64,000 bases of DNA from Maribacter sedimenticola (GTDB taxonomy: Bacteria > Bacteroidota > Bacteroidia > Flavobacteriales > Flavobacteriaceae): the NCBI RefSeq assembly GCF_900188415.1, contig NZ_FZNV01000001.1, positions 399,501 to 463,500 on the forward strand, given 5' to 3'. Made by a program: the position numbers and the translations under genes. This document shows positions 44,887-55,600 of this stretch, one piece after another; the first letter of the stretch is position 1, and each line of letters opens with the position of its first letter. The notes beneath the pieces are model-generated. The model ran no database searches, was not told where the DNA came from, and saw only the letters and a program-made list of their open reading frames with translations.

Positions 44887-46545
44887 TTATTGTGGATAGC
44901 CCGGATTTTGCGGGTAGCCACCCAAAGCCCTATCTATTTGATTTTGGGGTATTGGTCTTACTGTGTGGTAATCTTGAATGTTGGGAGATGCTTGCGGGTT
45001 ATACAACCTAGTTCGTTCTACCAATTTGCCCGTTCTGGCCAAATCTGGCCAACGATGGCCTTCGCCCACTAATTCTCTAGCCCTTTCATCAAGTAAAAAA
45101 TCCAAATCCACATCTGCCGGGGCAATCTGCGAGGCCGCTTCTTGGCCTGGAACCGCCGCCCTTAATCTAATTACATTGATATCGTCCGCCGCACCTGAAG
45201 GATTGTTTTGCTGTAGCTTGGCTTCCGCTCGTAACAAATAGGCATCTGCCAATCTCATTAAGATAAAATCTCGTTGGCCGTTTACTTTTTGCCTATCTGG
45301 TCTAGTTGGGTCTATCCATTTGTTCATGGATGGAAAAAGACGTTCGTTGTATTCATCATTGCTATAGACCAAGTAAGGTACTTCATTCTGTCTTGATTGT
45401 GGCCAATCTACATCTTTGCCGGGTCCTGGAATATAAATGGCCGTGTCGCCAATTGCCAAGGCCGCCCTTGCAGGTTCTTCACCTACGGCATCCGTAGCGG
45501 GTTCTTCTTTGTTGGCATACCATACATGCTTAAATGAAGCGTCATACCTTGTATCTACGGACCTGTCCCAAAGGGTCAGCATAAAATCCGTAGGACGGTG
45601 ACGTTTCCATGGCCTACCGTTTGCAATATCCCTTGTCATTCCTCTTCTTACATCATATTCATGTAGAAAATAGAGGTGCCATCTATGTCCAAATGGGTCA
45701 ACATCACTATCTACTTGAGATTTTGAATTGGGAACTACAAAAACCATTTCGCTGTTTTCCTGGTTATCTATATCCCATAAATCCGCAAAGTTGGGAAGTA
45801 GGGAAAAGTTGTAATTGTTAATAACATTGCTGAACAAGGTTTCTGCCCTTGAAGCGTCTGAAGTTTCCGCAAATCCTTGATAGCTTCTCGTCAATAGTGC
45901 CTTGCCCAATAAAAATTCTGCAGCAGGCTTAGTGGCCCTACCATAATCAGATTGCTCATCGGGTAAATTGGCTATGGCATATTCAAGATCGGGTATTATT
46001 GCTTGCGCATAAATTTCTGATTGTGAGGTTTTGTTCGCCTCTACTTCTACGCCTTCCGTTTCCTCTAAGCTAAGGTGGGCGTCACCAAATGTGGTCACGA
46101 TATTAAAATAAAAATAGGCCCTTAAAAAACGTACTTCTGCCAATCTCAATGTTTTTTTGGCTTCATCCATTTCAACGTCCGCGGCACGGTTAACAATTGC
46201 ATTTGCTTGGTTGATTCCTTTATACCAGTTGTCCCATGAATCGGTAATATAACCTTCAGAACCATTAAGTCCGCCATCGTAAAAATTAAAGACCTTATGT
46301 CCACCATCTGCCCCATTGGTCCAGATATCCGTTCCAAAGGTTAACATGGCCGCACTAATTTCCTGTCCATAAAAGGGTTTAAAAGTGGAATAGGTTGCTC
46401 TGACACCATCGTCTAGACCACTTTCTGTAGTATAATAAGAGGCCGCTGAAACGTCTGTAACCAGCTCCTCTTCAATAAATTTATCACATGACTTTGTTGT
46501 AAAAGCCAGTGCTAAAACTAAGAGTATATAAATTTTTCTGTTCAT
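44887..46545 (-). CDS. SusD-like lipoprotein, second locus
   Basis: A 552-residue SusD/RagB family protein with leader ending TTKSCDKF (Cys20). TPR-type helices are seen in EVRFLRAYFYFNIVTTFGD and KPAAEFLLGKALLTRSYQG; the C-terminal signature ELVGEGHRWPDLARTGKL and tail ALGGYPQNPGYPQ are typical. It binds a glycan at the cell surface for the SusC partner transcribed just upstream (41 bases between genes). Larger than, and unlike, the alginate SusD at 30851, so a different glycan is expected. Confidence 0.94.
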   Translation of the reverse strand: MNRKIYILLVLALAFTTKSCDKFIEEELVTDVSAASYYTTESGLDDGVRATYSTFKPFYGQEISAAMLTFGTDIWTNGADGGHKVFNFYDGGLNGSEGYITDSWDNWYKGINQANAIVNRAADVEMDEAKKTLRLAEVRFLRAYFYFNIVTTFGDAHLSLEETEGVEVEANKTSQSEIYAQAIIPDLEYAIANLPDEQSDYGRATKPAAEFLLGKALLTRSYQGFAETSDASRAETLFSNVINNYNFSLLPNFADLWDIDNQENSEMVFVVPNSKSQVDSDVDPFGHRWHLYFLHEYDVRRGMTRDIANGRPWKRHRPTDFMLTLWDRSVDTRYDASFKHVWYANKEEPATDAVGEEPARAALAIGDTAIYIPGPGKDVDWPQSRQNEVPYLVYSNDEYNERLFPSMNKWIDPTRPDRQKVNGQRDFILMRLADAYLLRAEAKLQQNNPSGAADDINVIRLRAAVPGQEAASQIAPADVDLDFLLDERARELVGEGHRWPDLARTGKLVERTRLYNPQASPNIQDYHTVRPIPQNQIDRALGGYPQNPGYPQ

Positions 46546-46586
46546 AATATTTAAATTATTCTATTTAAACTAACAATTTTTTATGG

Positions 46587-49500
46587 TTAAAATGTTGCCT
46601 TTAAGGATAGTGACCATTGTTTTGTACTAGGTACAACACCACTATTCAAATCTGTAGCATCTTCTGAAATTTCAGGATCATAGGTATCGTAATCACTTGC
46701 AAACCAAAGATTCTGTCCAGATACTGACAAACGTAATTTTTCCATACTCAGTTTTTCAACTATTGAATCTGGTAAATTATAGCCTAACGATATATTTCTT
46801 AGCTTAATGAAACTACCATCAAAATAGCGCAACGTAGAACCGTTTCTTGGGCTTTCTTGATTTTCATTAGGTCTTGGATAAGCGTTAGTAGGATTATCGA
46901 TTGTCCAATAATCTACGTCTAGGTTGTTGTATCTTCCAAACAAGGCGTTGTTACTTCCATGAAAATTAGATTGTACGGTGTGCCCTACTCTAAAGACAAA
47001 GAAAACGCCCAAATCAAATCCTTTATAGGAAAACTTGTTGTTGAAACCACCATACCAATCTGGCACTCCATCACCAATTATTTTTCTATCATCTGGCGTA
47101 ATAACCCCATCACCGTTTAAATCGTTCAATTTAATCTCACCAGGGACCTTATTGTCAGCGGCCAAAGCGGCAGCCTCTTCGTTGGCTTGCCAAATACCTA
47201 TTTTTTCATAATCATAGAAAACTTTTATAGGCTGACCTATAAACCATGCGTTACCCACATCATCCAGTGGATTTCCATCCGCATCCGTTAAGGCAAGTTC
47301 CGTTATTTCTTCATTATAGGTAGATAGGTTTAAATCTACGTCCCAATTAAACCCATCATCTGCGTTATCAATGATACCTCCGCTAATAGAGAATTCAAAT
47401 CCTGTAGTTCTTGTACTTCCTACGTTCTGTAAAACACTCTCGTAACCAGAGGTAGATGGTAGACTTCTTAGCAAAAGTAGGTCTACTGTATTGGTTCTAA
47501 ACCAATCAAAAGAACCTACCAAACGATTATTGAAGAACCCATAATCCAAACCAATATCCAAGGTTTTTGAAACCTCCCAGGTCAAATCTTCGTTAGGGAT
47601 TTCATTTAGGCCAAATCCTAATGCAGGTGATTCTCCAAAGGCATATACGGAACTTGCCAACCTACCTGCAGTTTGGTAAGGCAGTACGGAAGTGTTACCT
47701 ACTTCGCCATAAGATGCTCTTAACTTCATCTCCGAAACCTGTGTTTCCATTAAAAAATCCTCTTGGTCTAAACGCCAACCTGCAGATACACCAGGGAAGT
47801 ATTTCCATTGGTTACCAGGGGCCAATCTAGACGAGCCATCCGCACGTAAGGATGCCTGAAATAAATATTTGCTGTCAAAATCATAATTGATCCTTCCCAT
47901 AAAAGAGGCTAGGGCCCATTCCGTCAATCCGGATTCTAATACCCCACCTTGGGTGGCAGAACCTAGGTTATAAAATGATTGTGACTCATAGGGAATACCG
48001 GTTACATTACCGTCATTAAATTCAACCCTAGATTTCTGTATACTCTGTAGAAGGGTAACCTTTAAATTTTGTCTATCCGTTAATGCCGTATTATAGGTCA
48101 ATAAATTTTCTAGGGTATAACCAAGGTCGTTAACATTCAATATACGAGCCCTACCAGGTCCTCCACGGTTGGTGTTGGTTAAACTACCTGCAAATGTTCC
48201 TCTTCTTCCTATTCTAATATCAGGACCAAAAGTAGTGGTCCATTTAATACCTTCCGCAATATTGATATCCAAATAAATGGGAGCAAATATTCTTGTTTGC
48301 TGTCTTTCATCTATATAAGCTCCTTCTACTAGTTCGTTTAAAGGATTTGTACGGATACCATCATTAGTGGGAAGAAATTTTAAATCACCGTTTTCATCAT
48401 AAGGAACCCCTAATGGGTTATTGGCCAAGGCTTCACCCAATGTTGCATTAGAACCCCAATTTTGTTCTGTTCTGGCGACAAGGAACGATGCACCGATCTT
48501 AAATATGTCGTTGATTTTATGGTCCACGTTCAAGCGGCCGGAAAAGCGTTCAAAATCTTGGTTGGATATAATACCTTGCTCTTTAAAATAACCTATTGAT
48601 GTACTGAACGTGGTATTTTCCGAACCTCCGCTTACACCTATTTGGTGATTGGTCTGATACCCATTACCGGTAACCAAATCCTGGTAATCCGTTGAGCGAC
48701 CTTGTGCTAATGATTCTAATTCAATTGGGTCCAAAAATACTTCATTATCCGCAGGTATGGCCCCGTTCCAGCCAACACGTCTGGACTCTCTTTTCAAATC
48801 CGCAAACTCCGCACCGTTCATCATATCCACCAATCTTGTGGCAGAGGTTGTTCCGTATCTACTGCTATAGGTAATTTTGGTTTTTCCAACCTTACCACGG
48901 TTGGTAGAAACCAATATAACACCATTTGCACCTCTAGAACCGTAAACGGCCGTTGCTGCAGCATCTTTAAGTACTTGCATGGAGGCAATATCATCTGGAT
49001 TGATGTCTGCCATAGAATTTGGTCCGTCAATTAAAGGAATACCGTCAACTACATACAAAGGATCGTTAGATGCGCTGATGGAACGTCTACCACGAATCCT
49101 AACCGTTGGGTTCTGTCCGGGTCTTCCACCTGTGGACTGTACATCAACACCGGCTATTTGCCCCTTTATTGCATCTATACTACTGGAAACCTGTACAATG
49201 CTTAATTGTTCGGCACTTACGGTCTCAATAGCACCGGTTACCTCACCTTTCTTTTGGGTACCGTATCCTACCAAAACCACTTCATCCAACAAAGAAGCGT
49301 CCGGTTCCAGAGTTACATTAATAGTAGTTCTGCCGTTGACCGCAACTTCGTTCTTCCCATAACCTACATAACTGAATACCAATGTACTGTTAGATGGGGC
49401 GCTTATACTGTAATTCCCGTCAAAATCCGCTACAGATCCCGTAGTGGTACCTTTGACAACAACACTTGCACCTGCTAAAGGTATGCCGTTCTCATCCAGT

Positions 49501-49661
49501 ATCTGACCCGTAACGGTTGTTTGGACATCTTCGATCATTATTGATTTAGATGAATGATCTGAATTTCCTAAAATTGGGCCGACCGTTAAAATGCCAAGTA
49601 CGGCAGATAACAGTAAACTCTTTGTTTTCCGACTTAATTTTTTAATGTGTTTTTTTTTCAT
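46587..49661 (-). CDS. SusC-like TonB-dependent transporter, second locus
   Basis: A 1024-residue outer-membrane receptor with a charged start (MKKKHIKKLSRKTK), a hydrophobic signal segment, a carboxypeptidase-like domain (TTVTGQILDENGIPLAGASV), plug (DEVVLVGYGTQKKGEV, YVVDGIPLIDG) and beta-barrel ending in WSLSLKATF. It forms the import complex with the SusD encoded downstream. Upstream (49795-49808) lies a 14-bp site sharing 12 bases with the palindrome before the oxidoreductase operon, placing both under the LacI-type regulator. Confidence 0.95.
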   Translation of the reverse strand: MKKKHIKKLSRKTKSLLLSAVLGILTVGPILGNSDHSSKSIMIEDVQTTVTGQILDENGIPLAGASVVVKGTTTGSVADFDGNYSISAPSNSTLVFSYVGYGKNEVAVNGRTTINVTLEPDASLLDEVVLVGYGTQKKGEVTGAIETVSAEQLSIVQVSSSIDAIKGQIAGVDVQSTGGRPGQNPTVRIRGRRSISASNDPLYVVDGIPLIDGPNSMADINPDDIASMQVLKDAAATAVYGSRGANGVILVSTNRGKVGKTKITYSSRYGTTSATRLVDMMNGAEFADLKRESRRVGWNGAIPADNEVFLDPIELESLAQGRSTDYQDLVTGNGYQTNHQIGVSGGSENTTFSTSIGYFKEQGIISNQDFERFSGRLNVDHKINDIFKIGASFLVARTEQNWGSNATLGEALANNPLGVPYDENGDLKFLPTNDGIRTNPLNELVEGAYIDERQQTRIFAPIYLDINIAEGIKWTTTFGPDIRIGRRGTFAGSLTNTNRGGPGRARILNVNDLGYTLENLLTYNTALTDRQNLKVTLLQSIQKSRVEFNDGNVTGIPYESQSFYNLGSATQGGVLESGLTEWALASFMGRINYDFDSKYLFQASLRADGSSRLAPGNQWKYFPGVSAGWRLDQEDFLMETQVSEMKLRASYGEVGNTSVLPYQTAGRLASSVYAFGESPALGFGLNEIPNEDLTWEVSKTLDIGLDYGFFNNRLVGSFDWFRTNTVDLLLLRSLPSTSGYESVLQNVGSTRTTGFEFSISGGIIDNADDGFNWDVDLNLSTYNEEITELALTDADGNPLDDVGNAWFIGQPIKVFYDYEKIGIWQANEEAAALAADNKVPGEIKLNDLNGDGVITPDDRKIIGDGVPDWYGGFNNKFSYKGFDLGVFFVFRVGHTVQSNFHGSNNALFGRYNNLDVDYWTIDNPTNAYPRPNENQESPRNGSTLRYFDGSFIKLRNISLGYNLPDSIVEKLSMEKLRLSVSGQNLWFASDYDTYDPEISEDATDLNSGVVPSTKQWSLSLKATF

Positions 49662-50043
49662 TTGTTAAGTGTAATTAGGTGGTTAATTAAAGTTGATTGT
49701 TGATTAATAATTAGAAATTAAATAGGAGGAGTGTTTTATAAATTTTTTTAGTACATGACCAGTAGTATTATATGTTTTTAATTTATTGAATATTCGTTAA
49801 CGTACACGGATTGTTAAAAAATGTTAATTAAATGTAACAAAATTATTTATATAAAAAATAAAATATGTAATAATAGTGCTAAATCATTGCTATTTTACCA
49901 AATAATACACATTAAATTATAGTATTGTTAAAGTAAATATTAAAAATTTAAAAAAATAAGGTTTAATTAAAGAGGTCATTGCAGTATAAAAGAGACCTTT
50001 TGGATTTATGAAAATGAAGAAATGATTTTACTAGGAATTTGTA
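49662..50043. promoter_or_regulatory. susC upstream region with second LacI-type site
   Basis: A very AT-rich 382-bp gap. It contains CGTTAACGTACACG at 49795-49808, about 134 bases before the susC start, closely matching the palindrome at 40427. A weak stem (AAGAGGTC at 49970-49977 with GACCTTTT at 49994-50001) may terminate the neighbouring exported-protein gene. No coding sequence is visible. Confidence 0.6.
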
Positions 50044-50937
50044 CTATTTTACACTGATCAAAACAGCTTCACAACTTTGTAGGTCTGAGTTTAGAATTAT
50101 GTTTTCAGCCTTTTTTCCGTCTGAAATCTCTAATGAAACCGTATTGGGAGGAGAACTGCCTAAATTATGCGCATAGAGAAATAAATCGTTAGGTTTGTCA
50201 GGGTTCAATTTTATATTGAACGCTTGTTTAAAATAGGTGAGATAATATTTTGAAACAACAGATACACCATTGAGATAAATGGATACAATATCCCCGTCTT
50301 GCCTACCATGATCCCAAATTTTGACGATTATATTTTCAGAATCGAATTCAAATTTTTTGGTATACGAAATTTTTCTACCTTCAAAACTTTCCCGTAAAAT
50401 CGGTTCTTTTTTTATTTGTGGTGCAGGTTCAGGTGTAATATTCACTACCGTTTCCGTATTGCTGCTATTTTTTTTGTTTTTTACATTCTTTACGGGAACA
50501 GGGTTGGCGTTTGCCAATTGCTGTTTTTTCTTTCTTTCATCAGATGCCGCATTGGTAATGGTGAAGAACGGTGTAACCTTTTTTGCAATTTTGAATTTAT
50601 TATCAGGAAAGAGTTCTATGGCTACTACTTGATATCTATTGCCTGAACCAATATTCTTTGCCAATTCTATTCCTTCTTCAAACCCATCATTTTTAAAGGT
50701 TCCCAATTCTTGTACGACCATTTCATTGCGTACCAGAAAAAAACGAATTGCTTTACTCGTATCAATATTTACTGTGTTCCATTCTAAAGCAACTTTATTT
50801 GGAATGTTCCATACTGTACTGGAATTGGGTTGGGAAAAGTTAATGATAGAATTTTGTGTGCTTGCATTATCCTGTCCAAAGCTTATGGACCACATAAAGC
50901 TCATCAACACTACAATTAGAAAATGTTTTTTACGCAT
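50044..50937 (-). CDS. exported protein of unknown function
   Basis: A 297-residue protein with a clear signal peptide (ending SISFGQ). The first ~140 residues look like an Ig-type beta domain (SSTVWNIPNKVALEWNTV). A low-complexity Lys/Asn/Pro linker follows (about 140-185), then a compact C-terminal domain of ~100 residues (KFEFDSENIIVKIWDHGRQDGDIVSIYLNG to SDLQSCEAVLISVK). I have seen this last domain type in other flavobacterial exported proteins but cannot name a function. Monocistronic between the second PUL and dinB. Confidence 0.75.
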   Translation of the reverse strand: MRKKHFLIVVLMSFMWSISFGQDNASTQNSIINFSQPNSSTVWNIPNKVALEWNTVNIDTSKAIRFFLVRNEMVVQELGTFKNDGFEEGIELAKNIGSGNRYQVVAIELFPDNKFKIAKKVTPFFTITNAASDERKKKQQLANANPVPVKNVKNKKNSSNTETVVNITPEPAPQIKKEPILRESFEGRKISYTKKFEFDSENIIVKIWDHGRQDGDIVSIYLNGVSVVSKYYLTYFKQAFNIKLNPDKPNDLFLYAHNLGSSPPNTVSLEISDGKKAENIILNSDLQSCEAVLISVK

Positions 50938-51108
50938 AAGAATTCTCTTGTCCCAAAGATAGTATTTAACCCTAACATGCTAAATACTTGAATGTTTTCA
51001 AGGTTTTGAATCTAAATTTTAAAACCTATTTTTTTTAAAATTGGTTTTAATATACATATTCATTTCATAATAAATGATGTCTTGCTCAAATATTGTGAAT
51101 AACTAAAT

Positions 51109-51141
51109 ATTGGAAATAATCCTAATAATTGGAAATAATCC
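51109..51141 (+). repeat. 14-bp direct repeat upstream of dinB (candidate operator)
   Basis: ATTGGAAATAATCC occurs twice, at 51109-51122 and 51128-51141, with a 19-bp period, ending 37 bases before the dinB start. The core GGAN5TCC has partial dyad symmetry. Period and position suit a regulator binding two adjacent sites, for instance a damage-response repressor. Confidence 0.6.
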
Positions 51142-51178
51142 ATAATTTAGCTATCCTGTTTTTTCTAGGGGAATAGTT

Positions 51179-52393
51179 ATGAGCAAGACCATTTTACATA
51201 TTGATTTGGATACATTTTATGTATCCGTTGAGCGACTCAATAATCGTGAGTTGCAGAACAAACCTTTGCTGGTAGGTGGTACGGGAGACCGTGGTGTGGT
51301 TGCGGCATGTAGTTACGAGACCCGTGGTTATGGGGTACATTCTGGTATGCCCATGAAAATGGCACGTGAACTTTGCCCCGAAGCTTTTGTGATCCGTGGT
51401 AATGCGGGCGAGTATAGCAAGCATTCAGATGTAGTGACAGAGATTATCAAGGAGTATGTGCCCGTGTTCGAAAAATCCAGTATAGATGAGTTTTATGCAG
51501 ACCTCTCCGGTATGGACCGTTTTTTTGGTTGTTACCAATATGCCTCGGAAATGCGTAAGAAAATCATCAGGGAAACTGGGCTTCCCATATCCTTTGGTCT
51601 GTCTGCAAATAAAGTTGTTTCCAAAGTTGCTACTAATGAGGCAAAACCTAATAATCAATTAAAGATAGATGAGGGACTGGAAAAACCTTTCTTAGCACCA
51701 CTCTCCATCAAAAAAATACCAATGGTGGGCGATAAAACCTATCAAACATTACGGAACTTGGGATTACGGCAAGTACGTACGGTACAAGAAATGCCCATGG
51801 AGGTCATGCAGCGTGTTTTGGGTGCTAATGGCGGAGTTATTTGGAAAAGGGCAAACGGTATAGATAATACCCCCGTGATTCCTTTTTGTGAACGAAAATC
51901 TATTTCTACGGAACGTACATTTGATAAAGATACTATTGATGTAAATAGACTACGTGGTATTCTCATTGCCATGACCGAAAATTTGGCGTACCAGTTACGG
52001 CGTGGAGAAAAATTGACCGCCTGTATATCCGTAAAGATCAGATACTCTGATTTTAACACGTATTCCAAACAAATGCGTATTCCCTATACCAGTGCAGACC
52101 ATATCCTGATTCCTAAAATATTGGACCTGTTCAAGACTTTGTATAACCGTAGGTTATTGGTTAGATTAATAGGTATACGTTTTAGTCACTTGGTATCGGG
52201 TAACTATCAAATTAATTTGTTCGATGATACCGAAGAAATCCTAAGCCTTTATAATGCCATGGACAATATCCGTAAACGATATGGGGATAAAAGTGTGCTA
52301 CGGGCATCGGGTATGGGAGCAAAGACCATTGGGAGAATGCATAACCCTTTCAACGGCTTGCCTCCAGTGGTTTTGGCGCACCGGAAGTTTTAG
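51179..52393 (+). CDS. dinB: Y-family DNA polymerase IV
   Basis: A 404-residue translesion DNA polymerase. The catalytic carboxylates are in HIDLDTFYVSVE (D8, D10) and SSIDEFYADL (D103, E104). The finger and little-finger regions follow in normal order, with the helix-hairpin-helix segment PMVGDKTYQTLRNLG. It extends stalled primers across lesions at a cost in fidelity. It is followed 226 bases later by a DnaE-type polymerase, a pairing seen in mutagenesis cassettes. No lexA/umuD-type gene is adjacent, unlike some related cassettes. Confidence 0.93.
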   Translation: MSKTILHIDLDTFYVSVERLNNRELQNKPLLVGGTGDRGVVAACSYETRGYGVHSGMPMKMARELCPEAFVIRGNAGEYSKHSDVVTEIIKEYVPVFEKSSIDEFYADLSGMDRFFGCYQYASEMRKKIIRETGLPISFGLSANKVVSKVATNEAKPNNQLKIDEGLEKPFLAPLSIKKIPMVGDKTYQTLRNLGLRQVRTVQEMPMEVMQRVLGANGGVIWKRANGIDNTPVIPFCERKSISTERTFDKDTIDVNRLRGILIAMTENLAYQLRRGEKLTACISVKIRYSDFNTYSKQMRIPYTSADHILIPKILDLFKTLYNRRLLVRLIGIRFSHLVSGNYQINLFDDTEEILSLYNAMDNIRKRYGDKSVLRASGMGAKTIGRMHNPFNGLPPVVLAHRKF

Positions 52394-52394
52394 T

Positions 52395-52618
52395 TATTGG
52401 TTGGCGGTTGTCGGTAGTCTGTTGTTGGAGGTGTTTGTCCGGTCTATCATAGTTGAGGCCAGTTCACTGAGCGTAGCCGAAGTGAAATTTAATGGGAGAA
52501 ATTAGATGTTGGAAAAGAGAATATAGAAAAGAGAAAATAGAACATAGAGAAGAGAAATAGTTAAGAGCGCTCTTGAGCTCAGCGCAAAAAACGAACAACC
52601 AAAAACGAACAACGAATT
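52395..52618. repeat. repeat-rich spacer between dinB and dnaE
   Basis: The spacer holds, in order: a GTTG-rich tract (52395-52435), a small palindrome TTCACT (52463-52468) / AGTGAA (52481-52486) around GAGCGTAGCCGA, a purine-only-like AGAAAAGAG tract (52510-52560), and an AACAACC/AACAACG tract (52590-52615). The palindrome resembles short extragenic repeats common in flavobacterial genomes. A similar purine-tract plus CAAC arrangement follows dnaE. Confidence 0.6.
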
Positions 52619-55600
52619 TTGTATCTAAACTGCCATACATATTACAGCCTACGCTATGGGACCTTTTCGGAACTGGAGCTTTTGCAATTGGCAAAGGAGC
52701 ATGGTGTTACACAATTGGCATTAACGGATATCAACAATACATCGGCTTGTTTAAATTTTGTACGTAAGGCCCCTGAGTATGATATACGGCCTATTTTAGG
52801 AATTGATTTTAGAAATGGGGTTGAGCCTTGTTTTGTTGGGATAGCTAAAAATAATGAGGGATTTCTGGAGCTCAACGACTTTTTATCGGAACACATTCAT
52901 CAAGAAAAGAAAATTCCGGAAATAGCCCCAATGTTTAAGCATGTGTTCGTAATATATCCTTTTGAAAAAGTACTTCAAAATGAAAAGAAAAGCTTTGATG
53001 AACATGAGTTTATAGGGGTTTCGGTAAATGAGTTGAAACGATTACGATTTTCTAAATTATTGCAACAACGGGAAAAGATTATTCTACTACAGCCCGTTAC
53101 CTTTAGGAACAAGCGCGATTTTAATGCGCACCGTCTCTTGAGAGCCATTGCCAACAATACCTTGCTCAGTAAACTTTCTGTAACCGAACAGGCGGGCGAA
53201 GATGAAAAAATGTATGCAATTCCCAATTTGGCGGCACACTTTTCTGAACACAGTTTTATTCTGGAAAATACACAAAAGTTAATGAATGCCTGTACTATTC
53301 ATTTTGATTTTTCCGACGGTAGAAAGCCCCAAAATTTAAGTACATACTTGGGCAGCAAAAAAGAGGACGAGATCTTTCTTGAAAAATTATGTCAAGAAGG
53401 CCTGCCCTACAGGTATCCTGAGGTTGACAAAGCTGTGCTAAACCGTTTGGAAAAGGAACTTTACTTAATTAAAAAAATGGGCTTTGTATCCTACTTTCTT
53501 ATTAATTGGGATATTATTTCATACGCCAGAAAACAAAAATTCTTTTATGTGGGTAGAGGAAGTGGTGCTAACAGTATTGTAGCCTACCTGCTTTTTATTA
53601 CCGATGTAGACCCAATGGAGCTCGACTTGTATTTTGAACGTTTCATTAATCTATACCGTGTAAATCCGCCCGATTTTGATATTGATTTTTCGCATAGGGA
53701 CAGGCCCGTTATGACAGAGTATATTTTTAATCGTTTTAAGAATGTTGCATTGTTGGGTACCTATGTAACTTTCCAGTCCAGAGGTGTTATACGTGAACTG
53801 GGTAAGGTATTTGGACTTCCAAAAGATGAAATAGATTTGCTGTGCAATGGTGACGTACAGGCAGGCCGATTGGACAATATTTCTGCTTTGGTCCTTAAAT
53901 ATACCCAACTACTCCATGGTATGCCCAATTATCTAAGTATTCATGCAGGCGGGATTTTAATCACGGAGAAACCCATTCATTGGTTTTCTGCCACCAATAT
54001 GCCTCCCAAAGGATTTCCTACTACGCAGTTTGATATGGTCATTGCGGAGGACGTAGGCATTTTTAAGTTCGATATTCTAGCCCAACGCGGACTCTCCAAA
54101 ATAAAAGAGACGTTGGATATTTTAGAGCGAGACCGCCCAGAAGAATTTGCCAAGTTTGATATTCATGATATCAAAGCGTTCAAGAACGACCCTAAAATCA
54201 ATAACATGGTAAAAACGGCACAGTGTATGGGTTGTTTTTATGTAGAATCGCCTGCCATGCGTATGCTGCTGAAAAAGCTGGAGGTAGATACCTATTTAGG
54301 TCTAGTGGCGGCAAGTTCCATTATTCGCCCCGGTGTGTCCAAAAGCGGTATGATGCGTGAATATATTTTGCGGCACAGAAACAAGGGCAGGGCAGAGAAA
54401 ATGGCACACCCGGTAATGTTAGAAATTATGCCAGAGACCTATGGAGTTATGGTCTACCAAGAAGATGTGATTAAAGTGGCCCACCATTTTGCCGATCTTG
54501 ATTTGGGGGAAGCCGATGTTTTACGACGCGGAATGAGTGGTAAATTCCGTTCTAGGGAAGAGTTTCAAAAAGTGCAGGATACCTTTATGGACAACTGCCG
54601 TAAAAAAGGCTATTCGGAACAACTTATAAAAGAGATTTGGGACCAAGTAGCCAGTTTTGCAGGTTATGCGTTTGCCAAGGGGCATTCAGCATCGTATGCG
54701 GTAGAAAGTTATCAAAGTCTGTTCTTACGTGCCTACTATCCGTTGGAATATATGGTAGCGGTACTCAATAATGGTGGCGGATTTTATAAACCGGAATTCT
54801 ATGTGCACGAAGCTCGAATGCTAGGCGCAATCATTCATCCACCTTGTATCAATAATAGCAATGCGGACAACAAGATCTATGGTAAGCACCTGTATTTAGG
54901 CTTGGGTTATTTACGGGAATTGGAGCAGCGGGTAATGGAGCGTATTCTAAAAGAGCGCCATCTTAATGGTATTTTTAGTTCGTTGGAAGATTTTTTAGAT
55001 CGTTTAATTATTTCTATAGAACAAGTAAGCATACTAATACGAATTGATGCCTTTAGATTTACCGAAACCAATAAACACGAACTCCTATGGAAAGCGCATT
55101 TGTTTTTGAACAAAACCAAGAAAATAGACCACCCAAAACTGTTCGCGCCACGGCAGCAACATTTTGAAATTCCTTCATTATATAGTACTAATTTAGAAGT
55201 AGCTTTTACGCAATTGGAGTTGTTGGGGTTTAGTTTGTGTAGCCCGTTTGAACTTTTGGCAACTCCACCTCTTCATACCACCGGTAGTAAGGACCTGGAA
55301 TTATATCTAAATAAAAATATTGATATTTATGGGTATTTGATTACGGTAAAATGCACGCGGACGCATACGGGTAAGGCAATGTTCTTTGCTACACTATTAG
55401 ACCAGCAGGGTCAGGTTTTTGATACCGTCCTGTTTCCGCCAGTGGCCGCTAAATATATGTTTAGGGGAAGGGGTGTATACCGTTTTTATGGAAAGGTGGT
55501 AAGTGAATTTGGTTTTTTAAGTATTGAGGTCATTAAACTTCAAAAACAAGATTTTGTGCAAGACCCAAGGTATGCGGACATGAAGACCATCGCCAAAGTT

